A DNA stretch of 64,000 nucleotides from Siphlonurus alternatus (Eukaryota; Arthropoda; Insecta; Ephemeroptera; Siphlonuridae): positions 5,219,501 to 5,283,500 of the forward strand of contig OX463782.1 of NCBI GenBank assembly GCA_949825025.1. Reading direction: 5' to 3'. The notes below the pieces were generated by a model. It had not been told where the DNA came from and did not search any database. It was given only the letters and a program-made list of their open reading frames with translations. The translations under genes were made by a program, and so were the position numbers. Numbering within the stretch: position 1 is the stretch's first letter; each line of letters opens with the position of its first letter. Positions 10,863-25,000 of this stretch are shown here, one piece after another.

Positions 10863-13800
10863 ATGTCGTTGGGTAGGTTACTTCAGCCTCAGCGTTTAGT
10901 ATGCCGCCTGTGCGGAAAATCCTCTGTACAAAATGTTTGCGTCTTTAGTGAAGAGGGTCGACGGCGATCTTTAAAGGATTTATTATCATTGCACCTAGAT
11001 ATAAAAGTAAGTAGGTGTTCCCTGGCAGTCAATGAGGAATAAATTAGCACAATTTTTACAAATTCTTGGTATCTTTCCATGCCCTGCAAACATGCGGCTT
11101 GCAAGCATCCAAGCTGCCAGTGACAGGGCTCCTTCAATAGAAATGAGAGGCATTAAGTTCAACAATTTGAAGGTTTTAGAAGCTGCTTCTAATAAGGCTT
11201 ATATCACCAATACCTTCAGAGACTTATCAGACAACAACGTAAGAGTTGGCCAATACCGGTATGCTATATGTGCATTACTCCCCCGCACCAAGTTAGGCAT
11301 ACTGTATTTGGTACTAAAGGCTGCGTTTCTTTATTCCTCAGCCTAATATCAAGAACTTTCCTGCGTTACCCTCCCTCCATTTGCGCTGCTATGTACGTGC
11401 TCATTCTCCCCCTTGAGATCGTTCACATTGCACCCACAAATCGGTCTCTATGCTCCAATATTGGCCTGAGATCTTTTGAGAGCAAAACGGCGTCAGAATA
11501 GAAAAACGTTACCAAAGGCGCTTTCAATGACATTCATGCCGTAGGACGTTGTAGCAACTGCACACTTAGCTCCATAAGAAAATCAAGGAGACCTTGATAT
11601 TGCTACGGCATGCTGTAACAGTTTTCAAGTACAGTATGTGAACATGGCTTAACGTCTTTGGAGATTGTTATCCTCAGAAACTTTTGATTGCTTTTTTGGT
11701 ATAACACAGAGGTCTCTGATAGTCTCTGCTATATTATACTGTACATACTTAAAATGGCATACTATAGCACTTTCTCTACCGATGCTAATGCTGATGCTAA
11801 ACAAATTTCGTATTACAGTGTCTTTGTGCGAACTCTAGTTCGGATGTAGCTGAAGTTCAAATGCATTGCCTTACCCTGGTATTATGCCTACTTCAGTGCC
11901 TCGTTCTATCGTCTAAATGAGAGATTTATACAAGTAATAATAATTTATATATCGTTAAATGTTGCACAAAAGATATGTGCAGAATCCAGTATGTAGCTCA
12001 CAAATATAAACATTATCAGCATAGTTTTGGATGTCCACTCGACTCAAGGCGAAACTATGTGCACCTTTCAAAATACAACAACCATGCTTGGCCATTAACT
12101 GTTATTAATAATAGTATTTAATTAATTATAGTATTTAACAAGCGAGTTAAAATTTGTTGCTTAAATGCGTACAATAGTTTTGAACATTAAAATTCATTTG
12201 TACAGGCATAAGTACAGTACTAAAAGTATTACCGGTACTAAACTTAATATAAAATCTAAAAGAAATCTGACCAAATTTCCAGGTACAGTATTAAAATTAA
12301 TACTGGTTACTGGCATCAAAAATACTTTTAAAGAGGAGTCAGCGAGTTGAGTGCGCAGTGCATGACGGGAATGACGTCACGCACTATATATGTGCATACG
12401 AAAAAGTTACGTCGGCTCCTCAAAAGCTGCGCAGTAGAAATTTATGCAAGTTGCGCAATACGAGCATCTGCTGAAGTTATATAGTGTTGTTGATCCCGTT
12501 GATCCAGTCAGCTGTTAACCCGTAGACCGCATCATTTGAAATGAAAATTTGCCACGGATTTTGGTATTGTATCGGAATTTTCTCAAAATTTTTATGAAGG
12601 GCTAATAAAGGTTATGACACTTTCTGATTCACCATAATATGTTCTATCTTAGAATATTTTTTAAACACATTTTACGGGAGATTGCGAAAGAAATTAAAGT
12701 TCGAACAAAAAAGAAGCCACGTTTTTCGAGCGTTAGCATGGAGTAGATGGACGAAGTCATCGACTTTTAGACCCAAATGCTCAGAATTTTTACGAAGGAC
12801 GGTCTCAACTGATTTCAGATCCTTATTTATGGTGCTCCAAAGTAACTTTTTACATGCAAGAGAATGAGCTTTACCATCGGTCAATTTTTCACTCACTCTA
12901 CTTTAATCATCTAATTTGAACTTACGTGATTGCAATGATGTTGATTTGTTCCTCTTGACTGCTTATAATTGTTGATGGAGCGCTTTTCTTTTCTTTTTAT
13001 TTCTAGATGTTTGAATTTTATTTTAAGTTTAGGATCTTAGTTTTGTTATAACTGAGGAAGTGACGTGACCATTTTGTGACGAGAAGGCTGCTTGTTTTTT
13101 CACAGGTTGTCGAGGAAGAGGCTCTCCCTAGCATGGTGTGTGGTAGCTGTGTCCGTGTCGTGGAGTTTTGGCAAGGTTTCAAGCAGGATTGCCGGCACAC
13201 TCAAGTCTTCCTACAAGAAAATATTGGCCTCATGAATCAAAATCATCCCACTTATACAGAGCTTCACCAGGTATTATACCCAGAAACTAATTTTTGGGAA
13301 ATTAAGTTATAGTACACTTGAGGCCAAGCTAAAATTCCCATCAAACGATGCTGCGAGTCAATAGAAAAGGTGCAAGGTTGCCATTTTGGTGGCACATTTG
13401 AAGCCCAACAATAGAGGCGCTGCACTATTTGGCAACATCACTAAATTTTACGTGATTTTACCTTATTCCATCAACTGGCGGCACTCATTTGTGATGGGAG
13501 ATTTAGCTTGACCACCAGTGTACTTACAATAATTTTGGAATTACTGATGTATCATATTATATTCAACCCCCTGGGCCATGCACAACTACTGGGTATTTGA
13601 ACTCAATCTTTGAAGACATGGGAAACTTGATCTTGGTGTATTCTACGTAGACTTATTTAACTAAAAATTATAAACCCATATTCATTCTGTTACCAGTAAA
13701 TTTAAAGAAAGAGAAATACTGTACTCTCAAGTGAGGTCCCACTGTCTAAAATTGTACAATGTTAGTCAGAAAATTTGCTCATGTTGTGAGTATTGTCTGG

Positions 13801-14219
13801 CAGCCTACTCAGCTGAGATGAATATTATTTTACTCTGTTCAACTCCCACTAATATATAAGAAAAAAAAAAAAAAAAAACTCACCCCTTTGGCATTAAAAT
13901 AGTTGTAGATGCAGTAAATCAGTGCATTATTATAGCTGCCCCAAGATGTACTGTATTTAAATGTATGGTAGACTATGTTGTATCACACATTAAAAAGGTG
14001 TGCACTTCTCTATATGAAATTCATATTGAAAAGTCCTCCTTTAGCCATACTGTATGTGTAAAAACTAAACTTTGTTATATTTATATTTTTCTAGCTATTT
14101 ATTTTTTACACCAACAAAGTTCAGCATTGAAAAAATGTACCCTTTCTGTGTAGGTACCCTTTCCTCTTATTTTTTTATTGTTAAATGTTATTTATATAAA
14201 GAAATAATATCTGCCAGTG

Positions 14220-14271
<52 letters not shown>

Positions 14272-16055
14272 AAATCTGCCAAAATAAGCTTGTGATCTTA
14301 AAGATCTTCAATTACAGTATCAACTTGGCTCTTCAAATATCAACATTATTTATAAAAAAAAATCTAAGATAGAACTTTTTATAGGCATTGATGTTTGAAG
14401 TCTTATCTTGATTGGGGAAATAATTCAAGGAGTCAGAAACGAAAATGGAAATGTTCCGGGGGGGGGGGGGGGGGGGGGGGGGTCAAATAACAGGAAAAAG
14501 TTAAAAAAATTCTAGCCAAGATAAATTTAGGACTAATGCTGAAAGTGTCAAGCTTGGAACTTTTTCTTGAAAAAATTGTTATTTAATCAACCCCTGGCTA
14601 TTAAGGATTAATGTCACCGCACATGCTCAATATTTTCTGATGATAAACTGAAAATATTTTTAGTCCATAAAATAAAGGACAATAAAGGAAAATATGCCAA
14701 TTTGACTAAAAGCCACAGTAGTCCCCATTTAAAACAATGCTAATCTTAAATGCTGAATATCTCAAAAGTTTCACCGATTTTAGATGGTGTCAGGAAGGTT
14801 TGCTGGAATTTTCAGAGAGCTCTACCATCTACTAAGCCCATTTCTTATACCACTGACATTAATCCTTAAGCTAATAAATACCACCCACGTTCCATTAATC
14901 TATCATTGTTAATAATTATTAGTTATAGTTCTGCACAATGCACTAATTTTCTCGTTGTTTCCACAGTATGTTGGTGATGCTCCGAGTGGGGACCTCCACA
15001 TCCCCATCATCAAGCAAGAGCCTTACGACATTTGGACCCATGAGGTAAAGTACGAGCGTGACCATCCCGACATCCCCGGCCTCGCCGCCTGTGACGACGA
15101 AGTTGTCTTCGTCAACATGGTACGACACTGCGATCTCGTACAGCCCGTTCTAGAGGGCAGTGGTAGCAGTCCTGGCGTCGCTTCCCCCTCCAACGTAACC
15201 TTAGAGCAACAGAGCATGCCCCCAGATAGTACGTGCTCACCATTCACACCTCACTGTCAATTAGGGGATGTGAGTGGTGACGAACAAGACATCAAACCGA
15301 ATATTACAGGATTATCAAAGTCTTCCGCACCTAGACCTTTTGAATGTGAAACATGTGGTAAACGTTTTATGCGTAAATGTCATTTACAAGTACATCAAGT
15401 TAATCATTCTGGTGAAAAACCTTATACTTGTCAAGTATGTGGTAGATGTTTTTCACAAAAATCAACATTATTTTCACATTCATTAACGCATACTGGTATA
15501 AAACCATTTATATGTAAAGTTTGTAGTAAAGCTTTTGCTCAAAAGTGTAACTTACAAACTCATATGTTAGTTCATTCAGGAGAAAAACCATATCCATGTT
15601 CTGTATGTGGTAAAGCATTCTCACAAAAATGTAACTTACAAATTCATCAAAGAATACATACTGGCGAGAAACCATACATATGTAAGGTATGTGGGAAGAG
15701 ATTTACTCGATCTGGTACTTTGATGGTTCATAATCGTGTTCATACTAAGGAAAGACCACATACGTGCAATGTATGTGGTAAGAGTTTCTCTCAAAGTAGT
15801 AACTTATTAAATCATAGCTTGACGCATACATCTCAAAGGCCATATCAATGTCAGACATGCGGACAAACATTTAATAACAGTGGTAACTTAAGCCATCATC
15901 TTCGTAAACATGTTAGTAATAGTGTAAGTTCTATTAGTTCTGCAATGAGTGGTGTTATAGGTGCTGCCGTTAGTACAATTAGTACTGAAACCAGTACCAT
16001 TAATACAACCCCAGTTAGCACAGTTTGCAATTTAAATAATATTGGTAACCCCTAG
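10863..16055 (+). CDS. ZAD-like domain plus seven C2H2 zinc fingers, transcription factor
   Basis: Three exons join in phase 0: 10863-11006, 13106-13270 and 14967-16055, giving 465 residues. Residues 14-75 carry CRLCG and later CGSC with the spacing of a ZAD zinc-binding dimerisation domain, common in arthropod nuclear zinc-finger proteins. A linker contains IKQEP and IKPN, possible SUMO acceptor sites. Seven C2H2 fingers follow, each of the form C-x2-C-x12-H-x3-H, joined by linkers such as HTGEKPY and HSGEKPY. The C-terminus is rich in Ser and Thr. Sequence-specific DNA binding is established for such fingers; the target is unknown. Codon use changes abruptly near 15260-15290, GC-rich before and AT-rich through the fingers. 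It could be a lineage-specific member, so no symbol is given. Confidence 0.9.
11007..13105 (+). other. Intron 1 of the zinc-finger gene
   Basis: The donor AAAAGTAAGT and acceptor TTTTTTCACAG bound a 2.1-kb intron. No mobile element with clear ends was recognised. A TGACGTCA motif lies at 12372-12379. Scattered short ORFs show no protein family. Confidence 0.6.
13315..13520. mobile_element. TA-flanked palindromic MITE in zinc-finger gene intron 2
   Basis: Inverted ends CACTTGAGGCCAAGCTAAA and its diverged complement TTTAGCTTGACCACCAGTG bound a 206-bp segment flanked by TA on both sides (13313-13314 and 13521-13522). This suggests a Tc1/mariner-type non-autonomous element. It starts only 44 bp after exon 2. 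Confidence 0.7.
14222..14272. repeat. (TAA)n microsatellite
   Basis: About 14 TAA units grade into TAAA units. It lies in zinc-finger gene intron 2. Confidence 0.95.
14458..14482. repeat. Poly(G) run of 25
   Basis: Twenty-five consecutive G bases sit in otherwise AT-rich intron. Such a tract can form a G-quadruplex in the RNA, and its length is hard to sequence reliably. Confidence 0.95.
14605..14865. mobile_element. TTAA-flanked palindromic element 1
   Basis: Ends GGATTAATGTCA and TGACATTAATCC are reverse complements, and the pair is flanked by TTAA on both sides (14601-14604, 14866-14869). TTAA duplication is the signature of piggyBac-type insertion. No transposase is encoded. It lies about 100 bp before exon 3 of the zinc-finger gene. 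Confidence 0.7.
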
Positions 16056-19000
16056 CGTTGTTCTGCCCATTGCCAGGGGCAGCCATCTTGCATTTTAGTT
16101 GCGATGGCCAATGGTAGACAAATATGTTACCAACAAAGTTTCCCCCCACTGCCGTGGCCCTAACAAAAGGTAGCAAAAGGTAATTTGTACATCATATGTA
16201 TTCTCTTTTTGGAGTCTTTTTATGGGTCCAATGAGTAAGTTTGTGTGCTTGAAAACTGGTCAAATAACAAGTTATAACCTTCTAATTGCATTGTTTAGTT
16301 TAAAAGACTAAATGAGATCTTGACAATCAAAATCAAATAAATCCTCTTTCTACTAAAGATCAAAGTCTTATATTTTTCAAATATTTTTCGACATTAAACC
16401 TGAATGCTTTTAATATTGACTCCACCAACTGTATAAAACAACATTGTCACGTCTTTAAAACTTTTAAAAGCCCAGGATACAGTACAGGCAATTTATTAGC
16501 ATTTGCATTCAGAAATAATTAAATACCAACAAAGAATCAGCAACTTTTACTTGTGTTTTTTTTTTATTGGCAAGGTCTCAAATATTTTTAATTAGAAATT
16601 TTATATCTCTGACGTTTTTTGAAGCACACACCTGTTCAATCTGTATATAAATGACAACTCTAGAGCTAAAAAGTGCTGTAGTTTTTAGTTAAATTGTTTT
16701 ACCTTCAGATTAGTTCTTGTATGAGCTTTACATGTAATGTATTGTTTGCTAAAAAAAAAATCTTTTTGAATTTAAAAATAAAATAAATAAGATAATGATA
16801 ATATTGTAGTAAAAAAGAAATTCATTATTACAAAAGTTTACTGTTTAACTTTTGAACTATTTTTAGACAAGATCTCTGTAAAGAAAGAATTGTGAACACA
16901 AATTTTGGCTGTAATTATTCAAGTTCTTATCAGTTGTTACTAAATTAGTTTTAAAAAAATAATAAATATTATTTTTTTTTTAAGTATGGAAATATATTGT
17001 AACATATTTTTACATAAAAAATATATGTAATCAATTAGAATCTAGAGTTGTCAAAAAGTCATAACTTTGTCCTCTAACAATCTATTTTTAAAGGAAACTC
17101 GTTTATTTTAATCATGTCACTGATGACAATCAATCTTGCATTACTTTCTAATGATATTAAAAAAAAAAAAATCAAATTTAATTTGAATAACTCGACCACA
17201 ATTTTATATTTTATAAAACAAAAAACAAACAAACACATTAAATTTCATGTGCATTAAACAATTGCTTCTTTTTATATATTCAGAATAAAGTAAAATGTAG
17301 ATATATAGCATTTCAATTGTACATACAAGTTAAATACATTATGCATAATAATTGAAGAAAAAAAATATATATTGTATTAATAATAGTGGGAATAGGTTTA
17401 TTAAACTCTTTAGAATAATTATAACATGAAATCAGAGCAGAATTTGTTAAATAAACAGGTCTAAATTTTCACAAGGTAAAATTTATTGCATGAAATATTT
17501 GTGCTCTGTTTTTAATGTTGAAGATAATATCTTAGGAATTTAGTAAAACCTGCTTAAGAGTATTAATTAACAAACAAAAAAAAAGTAATAATATAATACT
17601 TAACTGTAGCTAAATTTACATGAAAAACAAACACACAAAAACATATCTATATATGTGCAATATATATTGTGGCCATAATAATTCCATTAACTTGTAAGTT
17701 AATATTGTAAAATGTACTTTTGTCTCAAAAAAATGCTTTAAAGTACAATATTTCTGTGATTATAGTAGTTAATGTCTAAAATATATTGATATGTAGTAAC
17801 ATAATAATGCTTTCTATTTTATCCCAGATTTTTATTATTTTTTCGCTGCATTTGTTTTCCACTTATTTATTTTCACACTAAAATTTTTGTATTAGTAAAA
17901 TTAAGTTTACCTTGTATCAAAGTATTACCTTATATAGAGTTTTTCCTATACAACACAACGGGACCGCAATCTTTTTTACTCAAAATTGAGTTTTGCCTAG
18001 CAACAATTTATGTAATACATAATGAGTTTTTACTGTAATTCTTTTCTATACTTAGAAGATTTTCTTGTACACTCCTCCTTGCCTCACAAAACTTCCCTTA
18101 ACAATAGATGGTACTTAGTACGCAGATCTATTATCTTACATTTGACATTAACAAATAGAAATGGTGTCAACGCTAATGCTATTCATTGTTGAAGAATATT
18201 TTTTCGTGATGATGATTGTACCTTCATAAGAATATTGGTTCTATATCTTAGTTTTAACTGGTAGTAAACAGTCTCCAAAAGTTATTTTTGTGGGTATCTA
18301 TTAACTACGTTTACGTATATTAATTTTCAAAGTTGCTAATTATTTTGGAGATAATAGTTATTGTAACAAGTATAATTTCAACAAGATAGCTGATACAAAG
18401 AGGTGAATCAAGTCTCTGCACTACATATTGAGTAAAATATTTTTTAGTGCTGTGTATTTATTCACAATGGATGTTTTAAACACTGTCTATTTGTTGGTTA
18501 TTCCATTATTAATATTTTTTCATACAGATTTTTGTGAGCTATATAGTTTATAAATAGTTAATTGTTGTTTTGTGTAAAAGAAAAATATAGTGAAGAGACA
18601 GTGTACAGTTAATTCAACTATTCAACACAAAATGGCCCAAAATCCAACACAAACTTAATATTTCAGTGTGATGATGTTTAGAGAATTTAACATTACATAC
18701 ATAACATGACGCCATTAAAATATCATAAATATATTTTGCTGATTTGAAACTTCAAGATTAGCAAATGAAGACACCGTTGTTATTTGTTCAGCTGAATTAT
18801 TATATGAACTACAACCTGACCAGCAGAAATAACATCTTTAATATATCTGGCTTCTCTTTCTGTTTTCTCGTGTGGAGAAATTCCCATACTTTCTCTGGAC
18901 ATTTTGTCTCAGTCTAAGAACCCTTGAAAAAACACTCACTGGAATTCTGTATTTTGTTACCCTGATTCCTTGCAACAATTTCAAATGAGACAAAATGCCC

Positions 19001-19081
19001 ATGATAAACTTTTCTTTTTAAATTTCTCCAAGATATCAAAGTTAAAGTACTCATTTGATTGGTTTTGACATGCCCTGTGCT
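16056..19081. other. Convergent 3' ends of the zinc-finger gene and DNAI2
   Basis: The region is AT-rich. The left part is probably zinc-finger 3' UTR, with the first AATAAA at 16336-16341. The right part should hold the DNAI2 3' UTR; a minus-strand AATAAA lies at 18457-18462. No gene, RNA or clear mobile element was seen. Confidence 0.5.
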
Positions 19082-22000
19082 CTATCCTGTGTTTGTATTT
19101 TGTTCCTTGGCCTCTGCTAGGACTTGCAAAAGTCTGTCTCCTCCTTGTGAGCTTCGTCTCCGAGACGTTACCACCGCTGCTACCACGTTCTCTACCGCCG
19201 CTGGTATGTTCTCGTCCTGAAAACACAAACATCAAACTACCATCAACTACCTTAATTTTCTTTGTTGGTTTGTGTTCCACTTTTTCCCCCTCAGTTACAA
19301 AATCAAACAAATTATAATTGCCTGCTTTCTTTGTCCTTGTTTCTTTCTTCTTCTTCTTATATAACAGTAAAAGCTTGTTATTATGTAAAGTCAAGGGACC
19401 CAGGAAATTATGTTTACCTTTTTCCTATTCACACAATGCTAATTATTTTTTATGGGACCGCTATCTCTGTTACTCAAAATCAAGTTTTACCTAATAACAA
19501 GTTGCATAATAACGAGTTTTTAATTAATAATATATAATTTTCTTAAAAATCAACATGACAATGAATACATAACTACAAATTTTTAAGCTTAACATACCGG
19601 CTGGACGGCAGTAAAGAAGTGTCTCTCAGCGTCGACTAGTTGTGGATCATCCTGTATGTTTGAGAAGGGCTGTATTGCTTGATTGGACTGGCTTGAACGA
19701 TTTGCACTCTCATCTTGACAACCTCTCGCTTTTCCTTTAACTCTTCTCTCACGTTTGCGAGCTTCAACAATCTTTTCTCTGCGAGTTTCTCGGTCCAACA
19801 TCTGCAAACAAAATTAAATTCCAATGTTAAATTTCTAAAATAAACATAAACTCATGACATAATATATCAGCATAAATTTTCTCTGCATGCATATGGTTTT
19901 AAAATTTACCATCAACCTATTCATAAACACTTTGTAAAAGTATTAGGTTTGACTAGCTTTTTGTTCTGACTGCCACAAATAATTGAAACAGAAAATTTCT
20001 ATACAATGAGATATTAGAATGTGAAAATTTTAGTGGCTTAATCGAAAGAAGGGGTATAAATATGGTACTGTGAATTTTTTCAGATTTTCTGAGACGGGGA
20101 ACTATTTTTAAAAAATTATTGAAAGTCTATTTTATGACGTCACGGGCGGCACTGCCCTATCCTTTTTCTTAAAGGACGTCATCAAAATAGACTTTCAATC
20201 ATTTTTTAAAAATAGTTCCCGGTCTCAGAAAAATCTGACAAAATTCACAGTATCATATTTTTACCCCTTCTTTCGATTAAGCCACTAAAATTTTCACATT
20301 TTAATATCTCATTGTACAAGTACTTTTAAAAGTTAACATTCTATATGTATTAAATTTATATCTTGCATGATACATGTATTTATATCAGAACTGATGCAAC
20401 CTTTGTCAAATTAATTATGTTTCAACCACAATCACCTCAGTGAGCAGAGGTTTATCATTCTTCTGCGGCACAGCTAGGCTCTCTGAGAACTGGAAGAGGC
20501 TCAGAGTTCCCGTGTCTCCTCCGACAGCCACCAGTTGTCCCTGCTCGTGCACTCGTAGAGACCGTAGGGGAACGTCCCACACCTAAGAGATCAAACGTCA
20601 GTCTCGTCTGACGTCAATGGAGTATCAAACTCAAATTTTTATATTACAGAAATGGATAGAGGGTTCAAAGTTAGCGATTCTGATTTTTGTCAGACTTTTT
20701 TAAGATCAGGAAGTATTTTTAAAAAATTATTGGAAGTATGACTTTTCCTAATAATTTTTAAAAAATTATTGAAAGTCTATTTTATGACGTCACGGGCGGC
20801 ACTGCCCTATCCTTTTTCTTAAAGGACGTCATCAAAATAGACTTTCAATCATTTTTTAAAAATAGTTCCCGGTCTCAGAAAAATCTGAAAAAATTCACAG
20901 TATCATATTTTTACCCCTTATAGCTGAAGGAGCATAGTTTACAAACCTGACCTCACCAAAACTTTTTAACCTACTTTCCGAACTCAGAAACATCTGGAAA
21001 AAATCGGAGTAGCATAACTTTGCACCTATTCATTTCTGCAGTAAAAAATTTTGAGGTTGATACTCGCCACGACTCACCTTGACACTCAGGCAGGCTTGTC
21101 TCCGTTGTTGTAAAATGTCCCAAGCGTCGAGACAGCCGTCCATACGAGTTGTGTAGAACACGGAGAACCGAGTGGGGCTCCAGCACCCGTCAGTGAGCAT
21201 TGCTCGGCCGTAGCTGAAAAACAAAGTGTCTTAAAACTCCAATTAGCTAAATGTTTTGTCTAAGAAAACTATTGTCTGACTATTTTTTTTTAATATATTT
21301 CATCATCGGTATGTTTTTAAATCATCGGTATTGAAATTTAATTTCAATAAAGGAACAAACATACCAAATTTAAGGGACTTCTAAGTTTATGCATGAAAAT
21401 AAGAGAGAAATTGCATGGAAGGTCGAACTGCTATCAATATTTCTTGCAACTAATTAACTTGAATTCTGTGATGATACAGTCATGACTTTGTTGCAACAGC
21501 TATTATGATGATATACAAGCATCAATTAACTAGCTGCTTGGTTTTCAGACCTGAAGTCAATACATAAATTAATTGAGCTATTAAATTAATTAATTAGGTA
21601 TACTTGTTGACTTTTAAAGAAAAGTATTTGAAAATATTTTAGCTTTTGTGTAAATTTTTCTTTGTTTTATTACCTGGTTGATATTATTGAAGACTCTCTT
21701 ACATCTTCTGACCAAATTTTAGCACTCCAATCTCCAATTGTTAAGAAATTTTTAACAAATGCTGGATTTCTTTGAAGTGCATATACTGGTCCTAAATGTG
21801 CACTGTATTGACACACAAGTTTCTCTGCTGGAGTTTTACCTTTTCTGTTGCAATTTAAGACAACACCTAAAGGAGAAATTCATCATTAAAATTAAAAAAA
21901 AAGCAACCCCTAGTGAAACATTTTGAGCCTTTTGGGAAAAATGTTATAGGCTAGTACAAAGGGTGAAATGTTTTATTTTATTTTTCAGAAAGTTCAAGTT

Positions 22001-25000
22001 GTCTCATTGAATCTCTATTTCTACCTCTTTTTTTGCTAAAATCAAATATGCTTTAATTTTAATTGTTTATTGTTGCAGACAGATTCATTTAAAACTTATT
22101 TTAAAAAGTTCCTTGCTTGTCAGTCTTTCTTATATTATCAGAGAGGGTCTCAAATTGAATATTGCGTTATATTTGAAAATACTTCTTCGTCAATGAGTAA
22201 AACTTACCCATTTCCGTACCCACCATGAATCTCGTTGGAATCGTTGGCTCATACTCCAAACTCACAGCTCCTAAAGCTCGACAAAGCTGTTGCTCCTGTC
22301 CTTTAATTGGATCCAAAAGTAATGTCTCACTGGGTTCTGATAATTTTCTTGTATCCCACCATTTTACCTAAAAAAAAAATAAAAAAAAAATACAGTAGTT
22401 CAGAATAAATGAGGATTAGGATGAGGATAACAATATCTTCACGTATTATCATGGCTTAATAAATTTAAATTTTAACAGGAAATAGCAAAACTTTTTTTTT
22501 TTCCCCCCTTGTAATTGAGGGTGCAAAAGCTAGAGTATTTGCTACTTTATTATTATTTTATTATATTCTTGTTTTCTTTTTGTTGTTGTTTTTTTCATAA
22601 GTATTACAGTATATAATATGTATTGATATTAATTAAGCAATTTTAAACTTGATCATGCAAAAAGATTTTTTTTAAAGTGAAATTATTTGTAGTTAAAGTC
22701 AATTTTATCATGATAAAATCACTTATACTGTATATTGACAATAATTAGGCATTTTCATAATTCAATATCTACAACAAAGTTTATTTCTCTTCTACTGACA
22801 CCATGAATCATCACCAACCTGTCCGTCGCTGCTTGCAGAGAAGAACTCGGTGCCTGACTTGGAGTTCATCCACAGGACCTTGTGGACGGGGTCACGGTGA
22901 CTCGGCTCCAGGGGACTCATTTCTATTGGCTCGGAGCCCTTGCGTGTGTCCCAACATGCTACCCTCCCATCATACATTCCACTGACGAGAATGTGGGGGT
23001 CCTTCTGATTATACTCCAAGCAAACAAGCGGAGACTGCGGGCGTAGAATCAACTCTGGCTGGTTCGGCTTCTCTATATGTAGATGATTGTTGCAAATTTA
23101 TTTCAAGCAGTCATTTTTAATACAAAATATTATAGATTACAGAATAAAATCTCAGAAGTTTTTTTTTTTTTTTTTTTTTTTTTTGTCTAGAGAGCGATAT
23201 GTATTTAAATATATAATTGATTTAATCAAAAGGGAAATATTAAATTTTAATTGTCAAATTAATATTCTCAGCTAATGTATGTACATTAAATTATATATAG
23301 ACTGCATTATTATTTAAAAATTGATTCTAATTTCTTATTGTTTATGCAATAACAATTTGTGTTTATTTACATTGTAAATATAATGCTGAATTATTTTTAA
23401 ACTTAAAAAATTAATATTTATAATTTTATTTTAATTCAAGCATTTAAAATTAAACCTCTAGCTCTGTTTAATTGTTTCTCTATCAGTGAACATTGTTTTT
23501 TCCTCTTCTAAATTTGAATATTTAATTCCAACTTCCTAACTGGAAAGTATTTCCTCACCCACGTGCCAGATGAAGGTCTGGGTGCTGAGCTCAACGTTGA
23601 CCGTGTGTTGAAACTGCAGGCTGCAGTGAGCAACGGCAATACGTGACCCTCCGTCCGGAGCCCACGAGATGTGGTGCACCGGACGCTTGATGTGGCTTGG
23701 GTCCTGGTACACGTTGAGGCCGTGAGCAGAGCTCGGTTCGCCCTGGATGGCCTCGGCATTGGGCGTGAAGTAGTTCTCATAGAGGTCCAGGGTGTTGTTT
23801 TGGAGAATGCAGTGCTCCATTGCCTGATTTATTATTGTTTTCATGAAGTTAAAATAATTCTTTCAGATGTGGTTAAATTAATTTTGTGTCATATATTCTT
23901 ATTTTCCATTAATTTAAATTTAAGACAAATTTTTTACCATATATAAAATATATTTAATATATTTTATACTGTAATAATATTAATTATGTTTTACTTCCCA
24001 AAAAGCTAGGTATTTTGATACACAATTTATTAACAAAAATTAAGATTGAAAAATTATATAATTAATTTCCGGTTTTCTATATTATACTTATTATAATTTT
24101 TCTATACCGCCTGCCAAACAGTTTAGAGGGATCATCAGGTTATGAATTTTTATAGCTAAAATTAAGGGTAAGATAACACGAACAATCGATTGTTTGTAGT
24201 CCCATTTGATTAACATGTAAACCTTAGTAACCTCATAATAATTCTGAATTTTTTTTAGAGACAGTTCTTAGCACCAAAAAAATGTGGAAAAAATTTCAAA
24301 ACAATCGGACAATTCAATTTTTTTAAATTAATTTTTTAAATTTTCAGTATAGGGCTTTCCCATGGAGACCTAAACTAAGAAATTAATTTAAAAAAATTGA
24401 ATCGTCCGATTGTTTTGAAATTTTTTCCACATTTTTTTGGTGCTAAGAACTGTCTCTAAAAAAAATTCAGAACTATTATGAGGTTTACATGTTAATCAAA
24501 TGGGACTACAACAATAGATTGTTCGTGTTATCTTACCCTTAATAGCCTGCCATCAAAACTATAATTTTAATCATTATATTAATTATCAATTAATTGAATT
24601 ATAATCCCTGACAGATAAAAAATTAACAAAATGAAAACCACTATAATATATATGTTAATAAATAACTTATAATTATATCATCATCATAGTTATGACTTGA
24701 GATGGAATTAAATCTTACATGCGAGAGTTGTAAAAAGGTATGAATATATTTCTCATCCTTCTCAATTTTCTTCTTGAAGCGCATTGTTTGCTCAGGGTCT
24801 GCGAAGTTGATGTCCTTCGGCCATCCTCCCTCCGTGTGGTTCATCCCCCGCTGGTCATACTCCGGCCTCTTCGAGTTGACCTGCGGCACCCAAAGATCAA
24901 AACCCTTGCCCTTATCTGACCAATCAGACACTTACTTTGTCACACTCGGCCAATGTTCCTCCCATGGTCTGAGTTGCCTTATCTAATGGATTCTTTAAAA

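Noticed and set aside
18981..19394. Longer minus-strand ORF at the DNAI2 3' end
   Set aside because: The exon 9 donor is phase 0 and the acceptor at 19216 then selects a different frame ending at 19082. The longer frame needs a phase shift.
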